Shown: positions 53,719 to 64,000 of the stretch, in pieces
How the letters are laid out: the number at the start of each line of letters is the position of its first letter
Position numbering within the stretch: position 1 is the stretch's first letter
NCBI GenBank assembly: GCA_016717005.1
Contig: JADJUF010000039.1
Coordinates: 930,001 to 994,000, forward strand
DNA from: Myxococcales bacterium
GTDB taxonomy: Bacteria > Myxococcota_A > Polyangia > Haliangiales > Haliangiaceae
DNA: 64,000 bases
Reading direction: 5' to 3'
Position numbers and translations under genes: made by a program
Notes under the pieces: model-generated
The model's input: the letters and a program-made list of their open reading frames with translations, nothing else
Databases searched by the model: none
What the model was told of the DNA's origin: nothing

Positions 53719-55699
53719 CTACCGGCGGGTGCTCGCCAGCACCTGCCCCATCGACAGGTACTCGCCGCGCCCGGCCTTGATCACGGTGTCCTGATCGATC
53801 ACGCCGCGCCCGTCGCCAGCGGCCATGAACGCCGCGGCCAGCGCCGCGTTGCGGATGTTGGCGCCGCTCATCTTGGGGTAGGCCTCGGCCAGCGCCGCGT
53901 AGTCGAGATCGGCGCCCAGCGGCGCCTCGTCGGTCGCGAGCAGGCGGCGCCACAGGAGCGTGCGCTCGTCGTCGTCGGGGTGCGGGAACACGATGTGGGC
54001 CGCGAGCCGGCGCTTGAGCGCCTTGTCGATCGCGGTGTCGAGGTTGGTCGTGAGGATGACCACGCCGCCGAACCGCTCGATGCGCTGCAAGAGGAAGTTG
54101 ACCTCGAGGTTGGCGTAGCGATCGTTGGCGCCCTTGACGTCGGAGGTGCGCTGGCCGAACAGCGCGTCGGCCTCGTCGAACAGGAGCAGCGCGTGCCCGG
54201 CCTCGGCCGCGTCGAAGATCTGCGCGAGCTGCTTCTCGGTCTCGCCGACCCACTTGCTCACGACCTTCGACAGGTCGACCTGGTACAGGTCGAGCTCGCA
54301 GCTCGGCGGCGATGAGGCCCGCGACCATGGTCTTGCCGGTGCCGGGCGCGCCCGAGAACAGCGCCGCCACGCCGACGCCGCGCGGCATCTTGGTCCGGTA
54401 GCCCCACTGCTCGTAGACCACGTGGGCGTGGCGCACGCGCGCCGCCAGGCCCCGCACCTGCGCGAGCACGTCGTCGGCCAGCACGAGGTCGTCCCAGGTC
54501 TGCTTGACCGCGACCCGATCGGCCAGCGAGCCGAGCTTCTCGGCGATGTTATGGCGCACGCCCGCGAGCAGCTCGCCCAGGTCGAGCGTGCGCCCGACGT
54601 GCAGCAGCCGGGCGCTGTCGACCGCCCGCCGGATCGCGCCCGCGCCCAGCGGGAACCGGATCGCCAGCACCTGCGCGGCCTCGGCGGTCGCGCCGTGGGC
54701 CCGCCACAGCCGCTCGCGGGTCTCGACGTCGGGCACCGGCCACCCCACGCGCACGGTCGGCGCTCGGCTGCCCAGATCGAGCCCGGGCCGGGTCGACACC
54801 AGCACGACCGGGCCGTCGGCGTCGTCGATGAACTGCGCCAGCACCAGCGCGCGCTCGTCCTTGCCGCCCTCGCCGCCGCCGAGCTCGTCGAGCCCGACGA
54901 TCACCGGCACCGCGCCGTGGAGCAGCGTCTCGCGCCGGAGCGCGCGCAGGTGCGCGGCCAGCACCGCGGCGTTCGGCGCGCGCGCCAGCTCGATCGCCAG
55001 CATCGGCCGCGGCGACGCCAGCGCCACCGCGGTGCGGCGCCCGGTCAGCGCCGGCCCCTCGACCACCAGCGCCACCGGGTCGCCGGTCGCGAGCGGCTCG
55101 GTGATCGCGGTCAGGGCCTTGGCCTGGACCGCGTCGTGGATCACCGTCGCCGGCGCCGCCAGCCACAGGCAGTCGGGGTCGACCCGGGGCGCGCCGGCGA
55201 GGTGCGCGACCAGCTCGCGCGCCGGCGCCAGGGTCCACGCGCTCGCGACCCGCTCGCCGTGGCCCACCAGCAACAGGCCGCGCCGCACCAGCGGGTGATC
55301 GCCGACGAAGGCCAGGCCCAGCGCCCGCGCCCGCTCGGGCGGCAGCTCGACCATCCGGCAGAACAGGGTCAGCGTCAGGCCGTAGCTGGCGCGCTCGTCG
55401 AGCTCGAGCGCGTGCACGCGCATCGGCGGGTTCGCGGCCAGGGCGACCGCGGCCCAGACCAGCTCGACGGTGTCGGCGTCGAGGCCGAGCGCGCGGGTCA
55501 AGGTCAGCATCGGCCGGGTCGCGACCTCGTCGGGCAGCGCCGCGATCGCCGCCTCGACCTCGGCCAGGTCGACCTCGAGCTGGGCCCGCACGTCGAGCGC
55601 GGGCGTGACCTCGCGCCGGACCACGGCGCGCATCGCCCGCAGGTACGCGCGGTGGATCTGCAGGTCGAACTCGTGCCGCGCCGGGGGCGCGCCGCTCAC
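53719..55699 (-). pseudogene. AAA+ ATPase of the eCIS (Afp15-like) type, interrupted by a 7-bp insertion
   Basis: Read across one frame break, this is a protein of about 657 residues. A degenerate first AAA-like region (VALVVEGPALTGRRT, PVIVGLDELGG) precedes a complete C-terminal AAA domain: Walker A SGAPGTGKT, Walker B ALLLFDEADALFG, sensor VVILTTNLD and Arg finger KALKRRLA. Near 54297 the sequence GAGCTGCGAGCTC contains a 7-bp near-duplication that shifts the frame. As written, the frame runs on into the PLD gene and gives an artificial 925-residue fusion. Such ATPases are usual in contractile injection loci. GTG 55699 overlaps the upstream stop (GTGA). Confidence 0.8.
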
Positions 55700-56426
55700 G
55701 ATCCGGGGATCCACAGGTCGACGCGGCTGGCCAGCTCGCCGGCGTCGGCGGCGCGGCAGGTCGTGAACACGAACCCGACGCCGGGCATCGACTTCGCGCG
55801 GGCGACGCAGCCGTCGGCCCGGGTGCGGCTGTCGTCGATCGTCGGCGGCCGCGGGTAGGTGTGCAGGTCCGGGTACGAGGCCTTGAGCGCGGCCAGGCTG
55901 ACGCCGACGCCGTGGCCGGCCGCGGTGACCGCGCCGGGGCCGTCGATCATCACCATCGTCACCTTGGCGCCGCCGCGCGCCGCGGTCACGGCCGGCACCC
56001 GCAGCTGCTCGATCGGCGGCGGGCCGTCGAACCCGCCCTTGGCCATCTTCGCGAACGGCCCGCCGGTGACGAACGCGGTCAGGCCCGGCCCGTCGAACCG
56101 GAAGCCGTCGACCGGCTGGGCGTCGGCGATGAACCGCGCGACGTAGCGGCCGGCGAGCCCGTCGTCGATCAGCTCGGCCGGCAGCGGCTGGCCCAGCGTG
56201 ATCGGGCCGACCTGCCCCGCGGCGATGATCCAGCGCGGCGCCGGCGCGGCGTCGACGGGCGGATCGCTCGGGGCCGTCACCGCGGCGGCGTCCGGGGGCG
56301 TGGCGGTCGCGACGATCGACGGCGGCGGCGGCGCGGTCGGCGCCGGGGCCGAGGCGCCCTTGCCACACGCCACCGCGGCGACGATCACCAGGCTCGCGCG
56401 CACGTTCACGAGGCTCGCGCGCACGA

Positions 56427-56430
<4 letters not shown>
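55696..56430 (-). CDS. Lipoprotein coupled to the Tae4 effector; candidate immunity protein
   Basis: A 244-residue lipoprotein (signal VRASLVIVAAVACGKG, Cys22). A Pro/Ala-rich linker precedes a soluble domain (AAGQVGPITLGQPLPAELID, FDGPGLTAFVTGG, MPGVGFVFTTCRAADAGEL) with two Cys that could form a disulphide. Family not recognised; it does not resemble the helical Tai4 immunity family. GTG 56430 overlaps the stop of the Tae4 gene, and its own stop overlaps the ATPase start. Envelope location plus coupling to a peptidoglycan amidase suggest immunity. The first 14 codons contain a 21-bp tandem duplication, so the exact start is unsure. Confidence 0.65.
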
Positions 56431-57539
<1,109 letters not shown>

Positions 57540-57545
57540 CCGGCC

Positions 57546-57551
57546 AGGGTA
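57546..57551 (-). promoter_or_regulatory. -10-like box TACCCT of the Tae4 operon
   Basis: Minus-strand TACCCT, 6 nt before ATG 57539; it decides that start over an in-frame ATG at 57569. Confidence 0.5.
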
Positions 57552-57602
57552 CCGCAGCCGCCTACCCAAGTCATCGCCCTTCCGTGCGGGACCGGGGTGC
57601 GG

Positions 57603-57608
57603 TAGGTG
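57603..57608 (+). promoter_or_regulatory. -10-like box TAGGTG
   Basis: TAGGTG ends 5 nt before ATG 57614; it diverges from the Tae4 operon box at 57546. Confidence 0.4.
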
Positions 57609-57613
57609 AGCGC

Positions 57614-59233
57614 ATGCGCGCCCGAACCTTCCCGCTGATCTGTGCCCTCGCCCTCGGCGTCACCGCGTGCGGAGGCAAGGCCGCGCCGCCGCGCCCGCCC
57701 GCGGCCCAGGCGGTCGACGTGCCGGCGCCGCAGCCGGTGGTGCCGCCGCCGCCGGTCGACGCGCTGCCGACGATCCCGTCGACGCCGCAGCCGGCGCCGG
57801 CCGATCTGCTCGCGACGGGCACGATCGGCGACCCGATCGCGACCCTGACCGCGCTGATCGCCTACGCCGACGCGGTCAAGCCCGGGATCGGCGCGGTGCT
57901 GAACCCCGCCAGCGTCGTGCAGATGGCGGCCGCCCAGGGGCTCGACCTGCGCGGCGTCGATCTGTCGCGACCGGCGCGCGCGCTGGTGCTGGACCCGAAG
58001 CGCAACCCGGCGCCGCTGGTGGTCGTGGTCGCGGTCGCCGACGAGCGCGCGCTCCGGACCCAGGTCGACGCGCTGGACCTGGCGCTGGTCGTCCACGACG
58101 GGTGGGCGGCGATCGGCAGCCCGGCCGCGCTGCGGGCCGCGGCGCCCTACGCGCTCACGACCGCGGTCACCCTGCCCGCGCCGGCGATGCCGCAGGTGTC
58201 GATCGACATCGCGGCGGTGATGACGCGCTACAAGCCGATGCTGGCCGGGTTCATCGACGGGGCCATCGCCGCGCAGCCGCCGAACCTGCAGGTCTACACC
58301 GCGTCGTCGATGCGGGCCTACCTGGAGCTGTTCGACCAGCTCGATCGGCTCGACCTCGCGCTCGAGCTCGACCGCGATCGCGCCAGCGTCGCGATGATGG
58401 TGGCGCCGCGCGCCGGCACCGGCGTCGCGGCCTTCACCGCGCAGCAGCGCCCCGGCGACTTCAAGCTGCTCGAGCGCCTCGGCGCCGCGCCGATGATGAT
58501 GGGCGGACGCCTCGAGACCGGCGCGGTGTTCACGCAGCTGCTCGAGCTGAGCGCACCGATGGTGGAGTCGATGTACGGCGCCCAGCTCGCCGGGAACATC
58601 GGGGCGCTGTTCGCGCGCTGGCCGACGCTGGCCAACGGCGAGAACGCGATGACCCTCGACCTGACCGGCGGCAAGGTCAGCGCCGCCGGGCTGTGGGACA
58701 TCACCGACGGCGCCGCCGCGCAGCAGCTGTGGTTCGACTACCTGACCGCGCTCGGCGCCGCGGCCGGCGGGACCATGGCCACGACCGTCGACGTCAAGGC
58801 GGCCACCTACCGCGGCGTCCGCTTCGCGCGCGGCCACACCGTCGCCACCACCGCGGCGACCAAGGCGTCGATGTCGATGTACGGCGGGCAGCTCGACTTC
58901 GGCTACGCCGTGCCGGGCAAGCTGTTCGCGGTTGCGCTCGGGCAGGACGTCGTCGCCCAGCTCCGCGCGCTCACCGACATCGCGCTGCCCAAGAAGCGCG
59001 CGACGACCAAGGTCGCGCCCGGCCTGGCCGCCACGCTCGCGCAGGCCCGCACCCGCGGCGACAGCTTCGTCGTCGCGATCGACGCGCCGGCGATCCGATC
59101 CGCGTTCCAGCCCAGCGCCGGCGCGATCCCGCCCGCGGCCGAGCTCGCGGCGGCGGCGATCGGCGTCCACGGCGGCGCCCTGACGCTGCGCCTGACCATG
59201 CCGGCCAGCCAGCTCGCGCCGCTGGTCCCCTGA
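57614..59233 (+). CDS. Large lipoprotein of unknown function (DUF3352-like)
   Basis: A 539-residue lipoprotein (LICALALGVTACGG) with a Pro/Ala-rich linker (residues 20-65). The remainder is a soluble alpha/beta protein with repeated LDLALELDRDRASV- and MTLDLTGGKVSAAG-type strands, similar in feel to the DUF3352-type periplasmic proteins of myxobacteria. No catalytic residues are evident. It is divergent from the Tae4 operon, with 74 bp between the two starts. Confidence 0.65.
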   Translation: MRARTFPLICALALGVTACGGKAAPPRPPAAQAVDVPAPQPVVPPPPVDALPTIPSTPQPAPADLLATGTIGDPIATLTALIAYADAVKPGIGAVLNPASVVQMAAAQGLDLRGVDLSRPARALVLDPKRNPAPLVVVVAVADERALRTQVDALDLALVVHDGWAAIGSPAALRAAAPYALTTAVTLPAPAMPQVSIDIAAVMTRYKPMLAGFIDGAIAAQPPNLQVYTASSMRAYLELFDQLDRLDLALELDRDRASVAMMVAPRAGTGVAAFTAQQRPGDFKLLERLGAAPMMMGGRLETGAVFTQLLELSAPMVESMYGAQLAGNIGALFARWPTLANGENAMTLDLTGGKVSAAGLWDITDGAAAQQLWFDYLTALGAAAGGTMATTVDVKAATYRGVRFARGHTVATTAATKASMSMYGGQLDFGYAVPGKLFAVALGQDVVAQLRALTDIALPKKRATTKVAPGLAATLAQARTRGDSFVVAIDAPAIRSAFQPSAGAIPPAAELAAAAIGVHGGALTLRLTMPASQLAPLVP

Positions 59234-59326
59234 TCGTCGCGCCGCGCGACGAGCGCTCCGGGCCGCGGCTGGCTCCGCCGATCGGCGGCGGCTCGGCGGC
59301 GGCTCGGCGCGCCGGACCGCGGGTGG

Positions 59327-60658
59327 CTACGCCGACCGGCGGCGCCGGCGGGCCAGCGCCGCGCCGACGACCAGCAGCGCGCCGACGCTGGCGTCGGGCG
59401 ACGACGACGCGCAGCCGCAGCCGCCGGCCTCGTCGGGCGGCGGCGTGTACGGCGCGATCGCGACCGTGGTCTCCTGCTGGATGCCGCCGCGGATCGCGCT
59501 GGTGATGACGACCTCGAGGTCGACCGGGTCGCCGGACGGGACCACGTCGATCGTGTGGACCGTCGCGGCGACGTCGTCGGTGACGCGCGTGACCGTCGCG
59601 TCGCCGCCGAGCACGCGCGCCTCGATCGCCACCGCCCGCTGCGCGCTGACCTCGATGCGCGACGACTCGGCCACGCCGGTGATCGGCAGGTACCGGGCCG
59701 AGAAGCCCTCGACGATCGCGGTCGCCGCGCCCGGCGCCACCAGCGGCGGCTCGCGCAGCGCCGCGGCCAGCCGGCCGGCGTCGGGGTAGCTGGTGCCGTC
59801 GGCGAAGCGGCCGGTGCGCGCGTTCCAGCGCGTGAACTCGATCCACTCGTCGGTCAACGCGCGGCCGCGCCCGGTCAGCTCCGCGTCGATGGCGGTCAGG
59901 AACGTCGGGTCGGCGCCGGTGTCCTCGCACCCGGCCCAGGCCGCGGCCGTGATGCCGGCGCCGACGTGGGCCTCGAGGAAGTACGGCCACAGCGCGGCGC
60001 CGTACGGGTACAGATCGCCGAAGCCGGCGCCGGGACGATCGAACGGCCGGAACGGCTTGGCCTGGAACGCCGCCACCAGGTGCTCGAAGTCGTCCTGCTC
60101 GGGGTAGACCACCTCCTCGGCCCAGACCGCGGAGCCCTCGGACCACGCGATCGGCTGATCGCTGTCGTACGCGCTCTGGACGGCGTGGAACAGCTCGTGG
60201 CTGGTGAGGATGCGCAGCGCCATCGACACCGACGGATAGTTGTAGCCGACGAAGTCGTTCTCGATCGTCATGTGGCCGCTGCACGTGAACGGCGTCTGCG
60301 CGCAGCTGTCGGCGGTGAAGCTGCCGTCGGCGCCGGCCAGGTCGCGCAGGTAGATGTCGAGCCGGTCGTCGCCGCCGAGCGCGCCGTCGGACAGCGGCGG
60401 CCGGAAGCCCAGCGCCGCGAACGCCGCCAGCGACTCGTCGCCGCGCAGCGCCGCCTCCTCGACGAAGTCGGGCACGCCGCTGGCGTCGCTGTCGAGCGCC
60501 GGCACCGCGTCGGCGCTGGTCGTGACGTAGTGGATGCGGACCCGGCCGCCGGGCCGGGCGTAGGTCTCGGGAGTGGTGCCCGGCGCCCAGGGATCGCGAT
60601 CGGCGACGGCGACGGTCGGCGCCGCGACCAGCGCGGCCGCGACCAGCGCGGCTCTCAC
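59327..60658 (-). CDS. MXAN_6640-type putative metalloprotease with MYXO-CTERM-like sorting tail
   Basis: A 443-residue exported protein (signal MRAALVAAALVAAPTVAVA). The zinc-like motif LTSHELFHAVQSAYD and the downstream SEGSAVWAEE match the MXAN_6640 family of putative metalloproteases. The C-terminus GGCGCASSS, a hydrophobic stretch (VGALLVVGAALA) and RRRRRSA form a MYXO-CTERM-like sorting signal for surface display. GTG 60658 overlaps the stop of the HmuY-like gene. The signal sequence contains a short DNA duplication (GCGGCCGCGACCAGC repeated). Confidence 0.8.
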   Translation of the reverse strand: MRAALVAAALVAAPTVAVADRDPWAPGTTPETYARPGGRVRIHYVTTSADAVPALDSDASGVPDFVEEAALRGDESLAAFAALGFRPPLSDGALGGDDRLDIYLRDLAGADGSFTADSCAQTPFTCSGHMTIENDFVGYNYPSVSMALRILTSHELFHAVQSAYDSDQPIAWSEGSAVWAEEVVYPEQDDFEHLVAAFQAKPFRPFDRPGAGFGDLYPYGAALWPYFLEAHVGAGITAAAWAGCEDTGADPTFLTAIDAELTGRGRALTDEWIEFTRWNARTGRFADGTSYPDAGRLAAALREPPLVAPGAATAIVEGFSARYLPITGVAESSRIEVSAQRAVAIEARVLGGDATVTRVTDDVAATVHTIDVVPSGDPVDLEVVITSAIRGGIQQETTVAIAPYTPPPDEAGGCGCASSSPDASVGALLVVGAALARRRRRSA

Positions 60659-61359
60659 AGCGGCGCCCACTCGACCTGGTAGTACGCGCCCCGCATCGGG
60701 TTGGCGGCGTCGCCGTAGTACGTGACGATGCGCAGCTTGCGGTGCACGCCCGGGGCGATCCGCAGCACCCAGACCTGGGTCTTGGGCGTCAGCACGTGGG
60801 TCTGATCGTCGTAGTCGTACCAGGTCGACATCACCGTGGCCGGCTCGCCGGTCGGGCCGGCGATCAGCGTGCAGGTCGCGTCGGCCCAGTCGTCGGTGGT
60901 CAGGGTCGCCGGCACGGCGTCGACGTCGCCGAGGAACTCGACCGCCACTGGTGCGGCCGCGACGTCGCCGGGGCCCGAGTCGCCGCCGTTGATCTTGATG
61001 CCGGCGCGCTTGAACGCGATGTGCCACGCGGTCGACGACAGCGCGGTCGTGTCCGAGATGTCGACCTTGGTGCCGGTCATCAGGTCCAGGTAGACGTAGG
61101 GGTTGTCGGCGGCGGCGGCGGTGCCGCCGGCGGTGGCGTCGATCGTGCCGCTGGTCACACCCGCGGCGGTCGTCACGTTGACCGCGCCGGCCGAGATCGT
61201 CGCGATCGGCCGCCACTGCGTCGGCAGCGCGGTGGCGGGATCGCAGCCGTCGGCGTCGATCGGCGGCCCGGCGTCGACGTCGGCGGTGCCGTCGTCGCCT
61301 CCGCAGGCGACGGCGAGGAGGAGCAGGAGCGACGAACCCAGGCGCAGGAGAGGCGACAT
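60655..61359 (-). CDS. HmuY-like haem-binding lipoprotein
   Basis: A 234-residue lipoprotein (LLLLLAVACGGD) with a short Asp-rich linker. The domain matches HmuY/HmuY-like proteins: AWHIAFKRAGIKINGGDSGPG, STWYDYDDQTHVLTPKTQV and VLRIAPGVHRKLRIVTYYG. HmuY captures haem at the surface. Here it is coupled by GTGA to a surface protease, which may release haem from host or prey proteins (inference). TATCGT ends 8 nt before ATG 61359. Confidence 0.8.
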   Translation of the reverse strand: MSPLLRLGSSLLLLLAVACGGDDGTADVDAGPPIDADGCDPATALPTQWRPIATISAGAVNVTTAAGVTSGTIDATAGGTAAAADNPYVYLDLMTGTKVDISDTTALSSTAWHIAFKRAGIKINGGDSGPGDVAAAPVAVEFLGDVDAVPATLTTDDWADATCTLIAGPTGEPATVMSTWYDYDDQTHVLTPKTQVWVLRIAPGVHRKLRIVTYYGDAANPMRGAYYQVEWAPL

Positions 61360-61367
61360 AGGGCCGG

Positions 61368-61373
61368 ACGATA
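61368..61373 (-). promoter_or_regulatory. -10-like box TATCGT of the HmuY-protease operon
   Basis: Minus-strand TATCGT, 8 nt before ATG 61359. Confidence 0.5.
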
Positions 61374-61456
61374 GGCCAAGCCGGGCCCGCGCGCACCACC
61401 CGCGTGTGAACCCGGCCGAGACAGATGGTGTTGGCCAGCGGCCCGATCCCCCGTGG

Positions 61457-61462
61457 TACTCA
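61457..61462 (+). promoter_or_regulatory. -10-like box TACTCA
   Basis: TACTCA ends 7 nt before ATG 61470. Confidence 0.4.
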
Positions 61463-61469
61463 GGGGGCG

Positions 61470-62615
<1,146 letters not shown>

Positions 62616-62617
62616 CG

Positions 62618-63400
62618 ATGCGGCCGACGGTGCTCGTCGTCGCGCTGGGCGCGGTCGCGGTGATCGGCTGCGCCTCGGCCCGCACCCCCGGCGAGGTCGA
62701 CGCCGCGGTCGCGGCCGACGCCGGCGCCGTCGACGCGCCTGACCTCGACGGCGGCGACGTCGACGCGCCCGACCTCGACGCCGCGCCGATCGACGCCGCG
62801 CCGATCGACGCCGCGCTGCTCGACGCCGCGCTGCTCGACGCGCGCCCGATCGACGCGGTGCCCGCCGACGCGCCGATCGACGCCGTGCCGATCGACGCCG
62901 CGTGCACGCCGACCTGGACCAACCTGCTCGGCAACGGCGGCTTCGAGGTCGGCGTCACGCCGTGGACCCAGACCACGACCATCATCCGCACCTCGGCGCA
63001 GATGCCGTTCGCGCCCCAGGCCGGCACCTACGCGGCGCTGCTCGGCGCCACCAACAACGCCAACGACGTGCTCGTGCAGACGGTCACGATCCCGGCCACG
63101 TCGACCGGGCTGCGCCTGCGCGGCTACAACTGCTTCGTCACCGAGGACATCATCATCACCGACGCCGACCGGTTCACCGCCCGGCTCGAGACCCCGGCCG
63201 GCGTCGCGGTCGAGACCCTGGCCAGCGAGACCAACTCGACGATCGCCCCGATCTGCGCCTGGCTGCCGTTCACGTGGACCGCCGCCGGCGGCCACCCCGG
63301 CGAGACGCTGGTGCTGCGGTTCCAGGTCACGACCAACTTCGCGCTGCTGTCGCGGTTCGCGCTCGACAGCCTCGCGCTCGAGGCGCTGGCCTGCCCGTGA
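62618..63400 (+). CDS. Lipoprotein with Asp/Ala repeat linker and a carbohydrate-binding-like domain
   Basis: A 260-residue lipoprotein (VVALGAVAVIGCASA). Residues 25-95 are an Asp/Ala/Pro/Ile repeat (PIDAA, LLDAA units). The C-terminal 160 residues start with LLGNGGFEVGVTPW and show a jelly-roll pattern (VQTVTIPATSTGLRLRG, LVLRFQVTTNFALLSRFALDS), as in carbohydrate-binding domains. The linker type is common in Haliangium-like myxobacteria. It is 2 bp from the acyl-CoA dehydrogenase gene, so co-transcribed, although the functions seem unrelated. Confidence 0.7.
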   Translation: MRPTVLVVALGAVAVIGCASARTPGEVDAAVAADAGAVDAPDLDGGDVDAPDLDAAPIDAAPIDAALLDAALLDARPIDAVPADAPIDAVPIDAACTPTWTNLLGNGGFEVGVTPWTQTTTIIRTSAQMPFAPQAGTYAALLGATNNANDVLVQTVTIPATSTGLRLRGYNCFVTEDIIITDADRFTARLETPAGVAVETLASETNSTIAPICAWLPFTWTAAGGHPGETLVLRFQVTTNFALLSRFALDSLALEALACP

Positions 63401-63467
63401 CGCGGCGCCTGCGATTGTCGTGAGCGCGCTGCTGGCCGCCCGCACCGGCCCGTAGGACAATCGCGCC

Positions 63468-64000
63468 ATGGCAGCACCGAAGCGCCCGGCCCCCGGGCGC
63501 ACCCGCACGCCCAAGCCGACCGGCAAGAAGCCGCGCGCCGGCAAGGCCGCCTCCGCAGCCCCGATGATCGAGGTCCGGCGCATCCACCGGCGCGATCTCA
63601 ACCGGGTCTGGGAGTTCCTGAAGATCAGCTTCCACCACGTCAACCTCGAGACCGTCGAGTACCAGCGGCCGCGCACCAAGAAGCGGTTCGTCAAGACCTA
63701 CGACGAGGAGGGCGTCGACCAGCTGGTGTTCGAGGTCGGCGATCAGATCGTGGCCTACGCCGAGTGCGCCCACGAGGTCATCGGCACCGACAGCTGGATC
63801 AACGAGGCCTACTTCGAGCGCCGCAAGATGCGGCCGCTGTTCGTCGAGGAGCTGGCGGTCCACCCCGACTGGAACGGCCGCGGCGTCGGCGGGTTCGTGC
63901 TCGAGCAGCTCCACCACCTCGCCAAGGTCCGCGGCCTGTCGCACCTGGTGCTCGAGGTGGCCGAGAACAACGAGCACGCGCTGAGCTGGTACCGCAAGCG
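63468..64000 (+). CDS. GNAT-family acetyltransferase, truncated by window edge
   Basis: 177 residues are visible. A basic, Pro-rich 30-residue N-terminus precedes a GNAT domain: FVEELAVHPDWNGRGVGGFVLEQL holds the acetyl-CoA pyrophosphate loop (R/Q-x-x-G-x-G/A equivalent, NGRGVGG), followed by LSHLVLEVAENNEHALSWYRK. It transfers an acetyl group to an unknown amine. GACAAT ends 6 nt before ATG 63468. Confidence 0.85.
   Translation, partial: MAAPKRPAPGRTRTPKPTGKKPRAGKAASAAPMIEVRRIHRRDLNRVWEFLKISFHHVNLETVEYQRPRTKKRFVKTYDEEGVDQLVFEVGDQIVAYAECAHEVIGTDSWINEAYFERRKMRPLFVEELAVHPDWNGRGVGGFVLEQLHHLAKVRGLSHLVLEVAENNEHALSWYRK

Noticed and set aside
52922..55699. A 925-residue AAA-PLD fusion protein
   Set aside because: The in-frame run exists only because of the 7-bp insertion near 54297. 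The true ATPase C-terminus (Walker B, sensor, Arg finger) is encoded in the other frame.

Overview
The window is very GC-rich, densely coded DNA from what is most likely a Myxococcota bacterium (Nannocystineae / Haliangium / Kofleriaceae-like). This is inferred, not proven. The support is: paired Ser/Thr kinases with TPR tails, an FHA-sigma54 activator, many lipoproteins with Asp/Ala-rich or Cys-rich linkers, a MXAN_6640-type protease with a MYXO-CTERM-like tail, a glycine-rich RRM protein and several DUF4157 (eCIS-core) proteins. No rRNA, tRNA, IS element or CRISPR array was seen.

Layout. 0-8.4 kb: a metal-dependent hydrolase and a divergent AraC regulator, an EF-G paralogue, a prolyl oligopeptidase with a reading-frame break, a lipoprotein and an RRM protein. 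8.5-16.4 kb: an orphan oligopeptide ABC ATPase pair overlapping a DUF4388/TPR protein, a membrane protein, a DRE-TIM enzyme and serC. 16.4-23.5 kb: a secreted zincin, a PafBC-like WYL pair with a third coupled gene, an outer-membrane protein and a PilT-like ATPase. 23.8-27.4 kb: a nitrilase-fold protein, an HTH protein and a frameshifted orotate-phosphoribosyltransferase-like gene, with a 101-bp tandem array between the last two. 27.5-32.9 kb: a VWA lipoprotein, an FHA-sigma54 activator and a Ser/Thr kinase.

32.9-41.6 kb is the most distinctive part. Three same-strand genes carry nearly identical DUF4157 modules joined to unrelated C-termini: a membrane-segment protein, a class-3 lipase, and a zincin/cysteine-amidase mosaic with two DUF4157 copies. 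All three have a similar 21-bp dyad upstream. A fourth DUF4157 protein at 56.4-57.5 kb carries a Tae4 peptidoglycan amidase. It is translationally coupled to a lipoprotein (candidate immunity protein) and an AAA+ ATPase, followed by a phospholipase-D-like gene. I read these as orphan effectors of an extracellular contractile injection system, all aimed at membranes or cell wall; no sheath, tube or baseplate genes are present here. 41.8-52.9 kb: thioesterases, Hsp20, PAP2 phosphatase, a second kinase with an 18-codon upstream ORF, a LuxR regulator with palindromic operators, a beta-helix lipoprotein, an MBL hydrolase and an RluA enzyme. 57.6-64 kb: lipoproteins, a HmuY-like/protease pair, an acyl-CoA dehydrogenase and a partial GNAT.

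Two window-wide patterns stand out. About twenty gene starts have a TANNNT-like box ending only 5-8 nt before the start codon, which predicts leaderless mRNAs. Tandem duplications repeatedly straddle gene ends. Three genes (prolyl oligopeptidase, phosphoribosyltransferase, AAA+ ATPase) have frame breaks that may be assembly errors.
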